Source: Struthio camelus (Eukaryota > Chordata > Aves > Struthioniformes > Struthionidae). From it: 64,000 nt of DNA. Below are positions 26,301 to 36,818 of the stretch, piece after piece (within the stretch, counting starts at the first letter, position 1; every line of letters starts with the position of its first letter). The DNA is taken from contig NC_090964.1 of the NCBI RefSeq assembly GCF_040807025.1, positions 8,332,214-8,396,213 on the forward strand, in the 5' to 3' direction. The notes under the pieces were generated by a model, which was not told where the DNA came from, did not search any database, and saw nothing but the letters and a program-made list of their open reading frames with translations. The position numbers and the translations under genes are program-made.

Positions 26301-29300
26301 ACATTGTTTCTTTGGCAATTATTTTGTACCCGGGCAGGATGAAGTTGCTCAAACTCCCACGGGATATGAATCATTGTGGTATGACACATTCAGCGGTTCT
26401 CACGCTGCTGCCTTTGAGAAGAGGCAATACAACTAGAGCTGTACAAGCGCTAAATATAAAACCTTAAAAAGGAGTTATTCTCCTCTGACCTGTTACAAAA
26501 ATGCTGAAGGTGGTCAACAAAAATACCCTTTGCCATACTGGCAACAGAAGCGGAAGGTGCTTCTGTAATTGCTCTGTTCAGCCCCTGCCAGTGGGAACAA
26601 CACCGTCATAGATGATTGTAAGTCAGCTTTCTTATAGCGGTGCTTGGTGGTACTATTTAGGCTTCTGTGTGCACGCTTCCGTGTGGAGACGTAGCAGTAC
26701 TATCAGAAAAAGTGAGCCTGTTTAACATCCTGACCCTGACTTCCTTCTTAGTTCTTGCACTTTCAGTTGTTTTTACTCATGTTTGGCCTTAATCCAGAAG
26801 CGGAACATTTATTTCGCTGTTCTTAAAAAAAGGAAATTCTGTGGAGATCAACAAGAACTTGCTTCTTGAAATAGGTGCGCATTGAAGCCCCCGTTGTTTC
26901 ACTTTTTTAGAATCATTCAGGTGATAGAAGCGTCCAGTACAACTTCAGCTTTCCTAGGCCCCTCTGGGCCATGTTTCATCCTTCCGTAGACCTGACTTAC
27001 ACATAACAGTTCCTGAGGAATGTTTAGCCACAGGTGCTTGGAAAGAGAAGTGTGAGCCTGGATCGGCTGGAGCAGCAGGCTGTTATCGTGGCAAACTGGG
27101 CAAGACAAATCTGGTCTGTGTGAACTGACAGTGAGAACTCCCAGCAGTTGCTGAGGGGAGAATTCAATACCGTAAGCTGTCTGTGTAAAAGGTATCTGCC
27201 CCAAGTAACTTAATTAGCACTACTTAATTTCAGGTCCTGCAGTGAAAGACACAGGGCTGGAGAAAGCAAGAATTTATCTGAAGCGTAGTCTGCTATAGAG
27301 ACAGTGACCAGAAATACTGAAAGGGAAAAGGCAGGCTGACTGGCTGCTCTGGCCGACCTGCCCCTTAGTACCATATTGCCGCGGTCTCCAGAGGGTAAAA
27401 GTGAGTATCATCCCGCTTAGCCTGTGAAACTCATTGCAGCAGACTGTTGGAACCGCAGGCTTAAATAGAACAGCTCAGAAAGCGATAGTCTTGCTTGCTG
27501 CCTCTAGGCAGATTGAATTAAAGGGATTGGTGGTCTGTGGCTTGGGGAGATAACCTTAGCCTCACCTGAGGCTGGAGAGAAGAACTGGGTTTTTGTTTGC
27601 GTATCTTGCAAGTCCCTTGCAGGACTGCCCAACAGGTCAGATGGATTGCGGTCTGGCACTGGAGGCAAAACAGTGCCAGAGGCAGTTCTGCCAAAATGGA
27701 TGGCAAGGGTATTGCCACAGGCATCTACTTTTGCTAAGAAGTCAACAATATGCAGTGCCTTCCTCAGGCTGCTGGACTGCTCTGGGGCTGTCTGTGTGAT
27801 TTACCGAAAAATAACACGACTCTCCTGAAAACGTTGCAGAGTTTGGAAGGGGTGCATGGGCCGTGACTTGTTGCTGAAATTCAGCTACCCCTGGAATGGG
27901 AGTCTGGTTGTCCATCGATGTTTCTTGATGGTACTGGCAGCTGATGAGCCTTGTGTGTGGAGTTGCATGTTGCTAAGATAACTTTCTGGTTTTTGCTAAT
28001 TCATCTGGTGTCTTCTTTCTCCAGTTATGCAGTTATCGCCTATGGTTGTGCCAGCTGCCCCAAGCTGACCTGCGAGAGGGACGGTTGCCAGACAGAGTTC
28101 TGCTATCACTGCAAACAGATATGGCATCCCAACCAAACCTGCGATATGGCCCGCCAGCAAAGGGCACAGACACTCCGAGTACGGACCAAGCACACATCAG
28201 GCCTCAGTTACGGACAGGAGTCTGGGCCGGGTATGGATTGCTGCGTTTCTGGTTACTCAGTGCTGCAGTTTTGCCTGTGAAGCTGAGAAGGAGCCACCTG
28301 TCGTGCAGAGCTTCCTCCAATCAAAGGAGGGGGGTGTTAGTGCCCTGCGGGGAACGCTGCCACATGGCACAGATGAGGGTCTCCAGCAGCAGTGGGTGAG
28401 AACAGCTGTGAAGCTGAGAGTCATTTCCCCTTCTCACGTGTAAGAGAATACATCTGGCAGGCTCTAACAAGAAGTCTGAATGTGAAACAAAACAGTCATA
28501 GGTGACGACGTGCATTTGGGCCCTTCCTCAGCACTCCGTCTCTCCTCATCCGCCCCAGCTATGCCTGTGGCTGTTTTGATCTCAGATGTTCTCGTTTCTT
28601 GCTGATCTAAACTTTGAACAAATAAGCACTTTTAACCCTTGCAACTTCAACTCCAAGTTTGCCTGCTGCAGCAGGCAAAAGCAGCCTCACCCAGTGTGGG
28701 GAGCCTCGCTCCGTGCGCTGGTAGGTGTTAGTAATGTCAGCTACAGGAAAAGTGCCAACCCACAGACTCCTACGCTGCCTGGTGGGAGCTGCTGTGTCTA
28801 CTGAGTTGATGTTCTTTAAAAATAGCTGAATTATTTTGGAAGTGGGCAGTAAGGCTGTTTCATAAAGTCCCTCCCCACCCCCAAATAAAGCATATTACTT
28901 CTAGCGTGTCAGGAATGAAAATGTTAATACGCTCACTCAGAACGCAGCTACCGTGAGTGGTTCAAAGGTGGCTCAGCTCTACGTCAGGGTTCAACGTGCC
29001 TCAGTTAGAGGGCCCTGATAACGGACAGCATAGACACTGCCACAGGCTGTGCTGCAAACCAGCAAGCAAAAAAGTAGTCCCTGAGCTTTTCACCCTGTCA
29101 AAGGAGATCCCTGCCAGGGAGGACTTAGAGCTTAGCCACGGAAAGGAGATTCTTGAGAGAGTGGTTTTTCTCCACCCTGTCCTTGCTGAATTCAGTGCAG
29201 TGATTAATAAGGTGCGAGCTGGTCTCTCAGCAGCTGGATTTCATATTGTCAAGGGTTATAGACACTGCCAACAAAGCCCTGAACTGCACAGACCATTACA

Positions 29301-32300
29301 GCCATTGCGTAACTATGATCAGATGACACTTGAATCAAAGAAGAGATGAAGGACCCTTTATCCTATTCTGCCAGCAGCAAATTGGAGACTACACAGCATG
29401 TGCACCAGACTCGTGTGCTGCTGCTTGCTCATTTCCCCCTTCTGTGGGCTGCTTTTGAAGGCCAGATTCAGAGTTTCTCTGAAGCCTTGTTCTCCCAATT
29501 GTTCTGTCATTCTTGGCCCATGAATCACCTTAGTGGAGCAATTTAATAATGGTTCTTGCTGACACTGTTGACTTGGCTAGCACAGGGCAGGTATAACTTG
29601 TTCCTAGGATTTAAGCATGTTCTGGAATAGATCCCATTCAAGCCTAGAATAAGCTTTTCAAATGACTGTTGTTCTCAGTCTCTGCTGTCCAGACAAATAG
29701 CTTTGGTAGGATCTGGCTCTTCAGTGTTATCTTCTTGCTCTGAAGATAAACTAAAGACAGAACCAACGGGTTGTATCCATCCCCACTTTGTCTTTGGTGA
29801 GCGAAGGTGATCGGCCTGCACAGAACTCAGGGGTTTCTCGACATAATGAGATCTCCCTTGCTGGTTATTGATACTCCCAGCACACAGAGTCCAATTCGAT
29901 CCTTTGCTTCCTTCCCATAGCAGATGACATCAAACCATGTCCGCGTTGCAGTGCTTATATCATCAAGATGAACGATGGGAGCTGTAACCACATGACCTGT
30001 GCAGTGTGTGGCTGTGAGTTCTGCTGGCTGTGTATGAAGGAGATCTCCGATCTGCATTACCTCAGGTGAGAAGAAAAGCAACACATGTGGGTTCCTGTCA
30101 CTGTGGTAGCACCCACTTCTCTAAGGCTGCTGGGGGGGGGGGGGTTAATTGCATGCACTTGCCGTTCACCCTCTTGCCTCTCCAGAATAAGTCAGCAGAA
30201 CTTTTTTATTTCTGACCTAAAGGTCTGAACTTTCTTCCTGCATTAAAGTAAGGAGGCTGTTCCATACCAGGAAAGGCTCAATTGCCTGATAAAATTGCTT
30301 GCGAGAGCTCTTAGCATACTGGGTATTAAGCATAGTCCCGGTCGTATGATAATCACCTTGATGAGCAAATTAATCTTGGTGGAGAAGAGGAGGGAACCCA
30401 TTTTCTAAGTTTCATTTTTTGTTTATGTGGATGTGGAACTTGGTGTTCTTGGGAACACTTAGGAATTGTGGAGTTTTGTGTTTCTAATAAGTGACTTGTT
30501 TCCTTCCATTACAGCCCCTCTGGCTGTACGTTCTGGGGCAAAAAGCCATGGAGCCGTAAAAAGAAGATTCTCTGGCAGCTGGGCACACTGATTGGGGCTC
30601 CTGTAGGCATCTCCCTCATTGCCGGCATTGCCATTCCTGCTATGGTCATTGGCATCCCTGTGTATGTCGGGAGAAAGGTAAGTGTGGAGAGTGCAAGACT
30701 GGAGCTGTGGGGTGTGTAGCTTGGAGTATTCTCTGTAGCCAAGGCATCGGCCCAGAAATTTAGCCCTGATACGAAGGGTGGATCTTTTCATAAAACTGAA
30801 ATTCGGTTGTCTCTTCTAGAGCTTGTCTTATCTCTTGAGCTTTGTATGGCGAGAGGGAAGGTGGTGGCTGATAGCCCTTCAGACTGAAGTCCTCTCAAAT
30901 GAATATCGTGTTGCTATTGTGCCTCTGCGTTGAAGCAGGAGCACCCGGGGAGAGTCCTGGCCCCTTTTGACATAGCCTATGACAGGGCCTCTATGAGGCG
31001 GTGGCTAGACCCTGGCCATCACACCTTGCCTAGCATAAGTCGCTGATGTGTTTTGATGCTGAGGCGCTGCCAGGCTTTGGCTGGTTCCAGCTGCCTTGAA
31101 CTGCGAGATACTGTTGCATGTCGTGCTGATAAGAAACCAATGAGAGGGAGGAGGTGGCATGTCAGCACTCTGTTCGTAGCTTCTTCTTTTTCTTAAACAC
31201 AGACCCACCTGCCAGATCTGATCTGTGAGGAGATCTGTGGTCAGGATGAGGTTCTTCATAGGCTAATGCAGCTGACAGGGCTGTAAAAATCACAAGTTTA
31301 TTAATATCTTCTGCTGATGTTTGCTCCTGGCCAGGCTGCATTCTCACCTGGTGCTTCTCCTTCCCTCAGATCCACAGTAGGTACGAGGGAAAGAAAACGT
31401 CTAAGCACAAGAGGAACTTGGCCATTACCGGTGGGGTCACCTTGTCTGTCATTGCCTCCCCAGTCATTGCTGCTGTCAGCGTTGGTAAGTGGGTACTGTC
31501 CGTTTCCCTTCCATGGGCTGGTAATCATAGAGACAAATGACTAGCTGCACCCTGTGAGGGGTGGCTGAAGGGCAGTTTGTAGACTTCTCCTGTGTGCTTT
31601 CCTGGGCACTTCCTTCCATTTTGCATGCAGGCTGCACAGCCTCGTGTGCTAGAATTGGCCTGGAGCACTGGTTACCCATGCCACAGCCTGCAACGGGGTC
31701 CCTTGGCACGTGTCTTTCTCTTACCCAGGGGCTGGTTTGGCGGTTGATGCCTTGGGGGGTTCACCTGAGGCTATCTGTGCTCTTGGGGTTCCCTCATCCT
31801 GACTGTAGCAGTACAAGCCAAGGGGTCCTCCACTGGTGGATTCTAGGACCCTTTTGTGTTAAAGGCAGCATAAACACAACTTTGGGGTAGGGACTCTTTC
31901 CAGAGTCCTCTCTGCCTGGCCAGTTCAGCTTAGCTCAGCCTTAAGCTCCTCTTAACTCAGCGCGTCCTCTTCTCCAGGTATTGGAGTCCCCATCATGCTG
32001 GCTTACGTCTATGGTGTTGTGCCGATCTCCCTCTGTCGAGGCGGTGGCTGCGGAGTTAGCACGGCCAATGGAAAGGGTGTGAAAATAGAGTTTGATGAAG
32101 ATGATGGACCAATCACAGGTAATGTGGTAACTGGTGAAGGGAAGGGGATAAAGCAAGACCCTATCATTGCTTCTTGTAATGAAATGGCAGGGGACTTATG
32201 TTTTGCAAATCTGTTTTTTAGTCTTTACTTGGGTTTGGCTAGAAGCAGTGATTCACTGCGGTCTTCTGCTGGTGATCAGCTGTGTAGCTCTTGTAGCAAA

Positions 32301-34527
32301 ATCTCAGCTCTTCCTTTGGCTGCTGGAGGCAGGGAGAGAGTCTGAGATGAAAAACATGCTGCCTGGTGTCTCATTCCCAGCTCTGCCAGTGCCGTCACAG
32401 CCGAACAGTTCCTCTGATACCCTTGCTGTTCTTCCCCTCAGTGGCTGATGCCTGGCGAGCCCTGAAGAACCCCAGCATTGGTGAAAGCAGCATTGAGGGG
32501 CTGACCAGTGTGCTGAGCACCAGCGGGAGCCCCACCGACGGGCTCAGCGTGATGCAGGGCAACTACAGCGAGACAGCCAGCTTCGCCGCCCTCTCGGGCG
32601 GTACCCTGAGTGGTGGTGTCCTTTCCGGAGGCAAGGGGAAGTACAGCAGGTAACTGAACTGGTGGTCACAGCAAGAAAGGGGTAAAGGATCCCAAAGTCT
32701 GTGCTAACTGGACAGGCTTAGTGTGGGGATCTGTCTGGGAGTGCGGGTGACCCTCTGTGTGCTCAGGAGTCCTGTCCTGCCCCGGTATTTTCATTTCTTG
32801 GTTTGCGGCAGACCAAGGTACTTCTGGAGTCAGTGTTAGGCTGCTTCTTGCCAAGAGAACAAAGACATAGAAACAAGTTTCTGTCCCTACTGAGCTCCTT
32901 GAAAGCCAGGGAGCTGATGCTTCAGGTTAACTGAGCACAGTACAGAGATGCCTGCGTGGCCTGCTTAAAGTTCTTCCAGTCCTCTGAGCCCAGCCTAGTG
33001 GTTTAAATGCTTCCTGTTCCCTAGTGGCCTAGAGCAAGCAGGGTTGCTGCTTTCCAAGTCAGAAGGTTACACCACAGTTTTCCTCCAAACTTGCCTGTGA
33101 GTCAGTCTGCTGGGTAATTAGAGACACGTGTTGATCTAGCAGCCAGGACATAATCATGACTCTGTGCTAGATCTGTGGAAATCTGTTCTTCGCAGGAATT
33201 GCATGAGTCATAGATATAAACACAACTTCACCTTCGTCATGGAAAACGGAATGAGTTTACCTAAATGGAGCCAAGAATGAGACTAAATGAAGAGAACCGT
33301 TGGGGTTAAACTCCTTGGTGCCAAGCTGGGCCAGCACAGTGGGCCACCTGGTTTCCCATAGCAAAGAGTGACTGTTTGGTGCCTTCAGGGACCAGCTAAG
33401 CCATTTCTGAGGAATTCTCTTCTTTCCTGCAGGCTGGAAGTACAGGCAGATGTCCAGAAGGAGATTTTTCCCAAAGACTCGGTTAGCTTGGGGGCTGTCA
33501 GTGACAACGCCAGCACTCGAGCCATGGCTGGCTCCATCATCAGCTCCTACAACCCCCAGGACAGGTAGGACATGTAAAGATGAGGAGAGTGGTGGGGATC
33601 CTGGAAAAATCTGTTCTCTGTGGGGCACCACTGTCAGGGTCGAGATGATTGTAGGTGCACCGGCCTGCTCTTTGTAGCTGGCAGGCGAAGTGGTCCTCTT
33701 CCTCACACAGGAGGAGGACTGGGACTGTTTGGAAGCAGCCTCCACATGTAATGCAGAGGCTGAGAAAGAGATCTGATGTTCAGGAGTCTTGAGGTCTGTT
33801 CCTAGCTGCTCACAGGCTCTCTGGTGCTTTCCCAGTTCATTTCCTGGCTCACAGCACAGGGATTGTCTTGGCTGTCATTGAGAGGAATTCAAGGAGAGCA
33901 GGGAGTCTTCTTGTTCCTCAGGTGCCATAGAGTGATAAGCAGCATCATGCTCATGCCTGTGAAAGGTGCTCCTGGTTCAGCAGCGCGGTGCCAGGTGGTG
34001 ACCCTAGCCAGTCCCCCAGTGACTGTACCTGGTAACATGGCGGCGCTTGTTCCTGCAGGGAGTGCAATAACATGGAGATCCAGGTGGACATCGAAGCCAA
34101 ACCAAGTCACTACCAGCTGGCCAGTGGCAGCAGTACAGAGGATTCGCTGCATGTCCACACCCAAATGGCAGAGAATGAGGAAGAAGAGGAGGAAGAGGAA
34201 GAGGATGGTGAGCAGGAGCAGACATGCAGACACCAAAGCTGTGAGCAAAAGGACTGCATTGCCAGCAAAACCTGGGACATCACCCTGGCCCAGCCTGAGA
34301 GCATACGGAGCGACCTGGAGAGCTCTGACAGTCAGTCGGACGACGTACCAGACATTACCTCGGATGAATGCGACTCCCCCCACTCTCAGACTGCAGCAGC
34401 CTGCCCACAGACCCCCAAAGCTAGAGGTGCCGAGAGCCCAAGTGCCCACCTGAGCCACTGTGCCCAAGCAGAGGGGTGCAGGCTAGAGGAAATAGTCAAA
34501 CTGGAGTGCATCGAAGCCAGAGTATGA
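22771..34527 (+). CDS. RNF19B: RBR-type E3 ubiquitin ligase RNF19B (nine coding exons)
   Basis: Exons 22771-23345, 28025-28230, 29921-30065, 30515-30677, 31370-31484, 31978-32118, 32442-32649, 33433-33564 and 34059-34527 join in frame to 717 aa; the human protein is about 732. Order: basic/Pro-Ala-rich N-terminus (1-95), RING1 from C98, IBR about 165-235, RING2 from C267 with the DGSC catalytic-type cysteine at about 282, two long hydrophobic segments (about 328-361 and 381-418), a Ser/Gly-rich region and an acidic tail. The RING1-IBR-RING2 plus membrane-anchor layout is that of RNF19B (NKLAM), an RBR ligase described in cytotoxic lymphocytes and macrophages. RBR enzymes pass ubiquitin from E2 to the RING2 cysteine and then to substrate. 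Every junction is GT-AG. Only the N-terminal low-complexity part and the acidic tail differ clearly from human. Confidence 0.98.
23346..28024 (+). other. RNF19B: RNF19B intron 1
   Basis: A 4.7-kb GT-AG intron. The first 50 bp are still CpG-island sequence; the rest is unique, moderately AT-rich DNA. I saw no exon, RNA gene or clear repeat. Confidence 0.9.
28025..28230 (+). CDS. RNF19B: RNF19B exon 2 (IBR domain)
   Basis: The exon encodes [20 protein letters not shown] ... [14 protein letters not shown], the cysteine/histidine-rich in-between-RING zinc domain, then the linker to RING2. The acceptor is ctccag and the donor gtatgg, phase 1. Confidence 0.97.
28231..29920 (+). other. RNF19B: RNF19B intron 2
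   Basis: A 1.7-kb GT-AG intron with no recognisable internal feature. Confidence 0.9.
29921..30065 (+). CDS. RNF19B: RNF19B exon 3 (RING2 / catalytic domain)
   Basis: The exon encodes [20 protein letters not shown], then [18 protein letters not shown], the RING2 (Rcat) domain. The cysteine of NDGSC, at about residue 282, corresponds by position to the thioester-forming cysteine of other RBR ligases such as parkin. Confidence 0.97.
30066..30514 (+). other. RNF19B: RNF19B intron 3
   Basis: A 449-bp GT-AG intron containing the G13 run and otherwise nothing notable. Confidence 0.9.
30132..30144. repeat. Thirteen-G homopolymer in RNF19B intron 3
   Basis: An uninterrupted run of 13 G bases. Its length is likely variable or poorly determined. 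The flanks are ordinary intron. Confidence 0.9.
30515..30677 (+). CDS. RNF19B: RNF19B exon 4 (first membrane segment)
   Basis: The exon encodes [18 protein letters not shown] followed by a long hydrophobic Gly/Ile/Ala-rich stretch and VGRK. Basic residues on both sides suggest a membrane anchor. The donor is gtaagt. Confidence 0.97.
30678..31369 (+). other. RNF19B: RNF19B intron 4
   Basis: A 692-bp GT-AG intron ending in ccttccctcag. No internal feature was recognised. Confidence 0.9.
31370..31484 (+). CDS. RNF19B: RNF19B exon 5 (second membrane segment, first part)
   Basis: The exon reads [20 protein letters not shown] and continues into a hydrophobic run ending ...IAAVSV. Basic loop residues precede the second hydrophobic segment, which is completed by exon 6. 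Phase 1 donor gtaagt. Confidence 0.97.
31485..31977 (+). other. RNF19B: RNF19B intron 5
   Basis: A 493-bp GT-AG intron with nothing recognisable. Confidence 0.9.
31978..32118 (+). CDS. RNF19B: RNF19B exon 6
   Basis: The exon encodes [20 protein letters not shown], the rest of the hydrophobic segment, then [19 protein letters not shown] and an acidic DEDDGP. The donor is gtaatg. Confidence 0.97.
32119..32441 (+). other. RNF19B: RNF19B intron 6
   Basis: A 323-bp GT-AG intron with no internal feature. Confidence 0.9.
32442..32649 (+). CDS. RNF19B: RNF19B exon 7
   Basis: The exon encodes [20 protein letters not shown] and a Ser/Gly/Thr-rich stretch ending GKGKYSR (split codon). It is highly conserved with human and part of the cytosolic C-terminal region. 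The donor is gtaact. Confidence 0.97.
32650..33432 (+). other. RNF19B: RNF19B intron 7
   Basis: A 783-bp GT-AG intron with no recognisable internal feature. Confidence 0.9.
33433..33564 (+). CDS. RNF19B: RNF19B exon 8
   Basis: The exon encodes [20 protein letters not shown] ... [13 protein letters not shown] (split arginine). The acceptor is ttcctgcag and the donor gtagga. Confidence 0.97.
33565..34058 (+). other. RNF19B: RNF19B intron 8
   Basis: A 494-bp GT-AG intron. About 20 bp before its 3' end it contains AACATGGCGGC, a YY1-like string that is probably coincidental. Confidence 0.9.
34059..34527 (+). CDS. RNF19B: RNF19B exon 9 (acidic C-terminal tail, stop)
   Basis: The exon encodes [20 protein letters not shown], an acidic run with nine or more consecutive glutamates, and a Ser/Asp-rich tail ending IEARV; stop TGA at 34525-34527. 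The glutamate run (GAG/GAA repeats) and the last 40 residues are the parts that differ most from human. Confidence 0.96.
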
Positions 34528-34799
34528 AGTGGCCTCCTGCTGAGAAGCACACTTGCTGTCATTGCATCTTTTGGGGCAGGATTGTGTCCATGTTGGCTTC
34601 TGTTTGCAATTCTCCAGTTGGCTCCCCAGCCTCTCCTTGGGGAGCTGCTGTTTCGTACATGACAAAAGAAAAAACATCCCCCGCCCTCTTTTTGTTTTAA
34701 TTTATTGGTTCAAGCGCTTGATAGTGCTCTGTGAGGTATGTAAGAGTGTAAATATGTACGTGTGTCTGTATGTCTGCAAACATCCTAAAGGACTGTTTG

Positions 34800-34805
34800 A
34801 ATAAA
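34800..34805 (+). terminator. RNF19B: RNF19B poly(A) signal AATAAA
   Basis: A canonical AATAAA lies 273 bp after the RNF19B stop and is followed within 30 bp by T/G-rich sequence (ctctggttgtcattcg). This implies a short 3'UTR ending near 34820-34830. Confidence 0.8.
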
Positions 34806-34829
34806 GACTCTGGTTGTCATTCGACTCGC

Positions 34830-36733
34830 ATGCAGCTCGTCCTTTCCAAAGATGTATGGTGAAATCCTCTCCCTCACTGGCTGCCTCTGCCCATTGCTCG
34901 AGTGCATGTGAGGACTGTCCTAGCCAAAAGCGTCTGCTTAGGGGAAATGAATGCATCTCCTCTGTCACTTCTAGAAAGTGAGGTGTGACAGCCCTGTTCT
35001 CCTGTCTGTGGTGAGGACGGGGCTGCTGCAGTGGCTGGACCTGCCTTGTCCTGGAGCAGTAACATGGAGGGGTCTGTCTTCTCCCACCTTCCTGTGCAGC
35101 AGGGCTGCGTAGGGGTTAAAAGAGAGGAAGGAAGAGGCAAGCCAAGTGCTGCCAGCCCCGGTGGTTGTGAGTAAGGGATCGGAGGAGACCTACAGCTGGG
35201 ACCTTGGAGACAGGCAAGTGTAAAGTCTGCGCCCTCTGCCTGAGCCACCTGGCATGGTGAGAGGCTGACCTGCATGGCAAGAGGCCCAGCAGCTGGCCCT
35301 GGGCCAGGCCCTTCCCCAGAGCAATCCTGGGAGTTGCTGTCCGTGTAATTAAAACGTTGGCGCCTTGTGTCTGCGATGTGCTTTGCAGAGAGCATCGCTT
35401 AGCACGGATCTCCTGCGAGCGAGGAAGGGCCACCCTGAAAGCAGCCCCTAGCGCAAACAGGGCTGAGCTGGGGATGCTGGAGCTGGGCTCTGAGAGGGCT
35501 GGAGGGGAAACAGGCTCCTACGTGAGCAGGATGGGTGCTGGGCTTCAGGCCTGCTCTTTCCACAGCATCTCTGCTCCCTGTCAGCACCCTCAGCAAGCCC
35601 TTGTCGTCACTGCAGTTGTTCTTGGTCTCTTGTGATTAGTGTCCCCCAGCATCTATCCCCCAGGGGTGCTTGGGGCTCCTGGAGGGTTCACTATGGCAAT
35701 CAGTCATCTTTTGGGAAAGTCTGTGTCAGTCCTGACCCCTCTCCTTTCCCCTCTGTCTGCAGGTTGATCCCTGGTACCTGAAGGTGCCTGTCTCTGCCCT
35801 GGGTGGGTTGGCAGGAACCCACCCAGAGGGGCTGATCCTTCCCTGATCCAGATCCGGTGCAGTGCTGGGAACAGGGCATGAGGGCAGCCCTGCGATGGGC
35901 ATCCTCATGGAGCTGGGGGGGTGGCAGCACCCTGGGTGCCCCGTGCAGGGCTCGGAGCTGGCACCCATCCCGCTGTGGGAGCCGGGATGAGCAGGGATCC
36001 TCCGCGGCCAGAACAGGCTCTTCACCGGGTGAAACCCTGCCCTGATGCGGCAGCAGGCACTTGCAGCGGTCTTGGTGCTTCCCAGGTAAGGGCTGGGAAT
36101 GGTGTGCAGGGCTGGGTGCAGGATGTGGCCGGAGGGGCCTGCCCCATGGGGCGAAGGGCTCCCGAACATGGGGCACAGGCACGCTCGGCATGGCACAGCA
36201 TGGCATGGCGGCTTGGCAGCAAGGCAAACACAGGGGTGGGAACGGGCCGTGCTTCACCTCTGCGGAGGCAGGCGAAGGTGGAGTTATCCCTTTGTTCGGG
36301 CCTGAGGAGCTGGTCTGACGGGAAGCAGTGCTGGCAGCGAGGCGCAGCAGGAAGGCGGCCAGCCCTGGCGCGGCCCCAAGGGCAGCCGGCTGCGTGGGGG
36401 ACCCGGGTGGCCCCGACCGCCGGGCTGGGGCTGAGCATGGGGCAGGGCCCTGGGCACCGAGGTGCTCTGATGGCCTGATCTGGGGGCAGCAAAGAGGTGT
36501 CAAGAGGGTGAGTCCGGCCCCAGCATCCTCCCCGGGGTCGTCACGACAGGAGGGTGCCCTGGCTGTGCCCCATGGCTCCCATTTCCCTCCTATGGGGGAA
36601 ACTGGGGCATGATGGGACCCCCCCCCTTTCCTGGAGCAGACGGGGTCAAAGGTGGAGCTGGGAAGAGCAGGCAGGTTGTGGCAGGGTGTGTGAGTCCCCG
36701 GGTATGAGAACGGCAAGGATTGTTCATCCTGCC
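34830..36733. other. RNF19B-TMEM54 intergenic region
   Basis: A GC-rich 1.9-kb spacer. It has long open frames on both strands (e.g. 35700-36716 minus), but these are composition-driven, Pro/Ala/Gly/Arg-rich and resemble no family. The TMEM54 promoter and 5'UTR probably occupy the right-hand few hundred bases. Confidence 0.6.
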
Positions 36734-36818
36734 ATGCCAGGGAAGAGGAAGGTCAAACCCTCGGAGGAGGAGAGCGGCTCCGGGGTGGCCTTGTCCTGCT
36801 CCCGCCTGGCCGTCCCCA
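36734..36818 (+). CDS. TMEM54: TMEM54 putative first coding exon
   Basis: ATG opens MPGKRKVKPSEEESGSGVAL and ends CCCCA|gtgagc in phase 1, exactly what the next exon needs. There is no recognisable homology for this variable N-terminus, so support is splice logic only. Confidence 0.5.

Noticed and set aside
34036-34047. YY1-like AACATGGCGGC in RNF19B intron 8
   Set aside because: Single motif beside a splice acceptor with no CpG island or promoter context; probably coincidence.
35700-36716. 338-codon minus-strand frame between RNF19B and TMEM54
   Set aside because: No domain, no neighbouring exons, high Pro/Ser/Cys low-complexity content; likely chance in GC-rich DNA.
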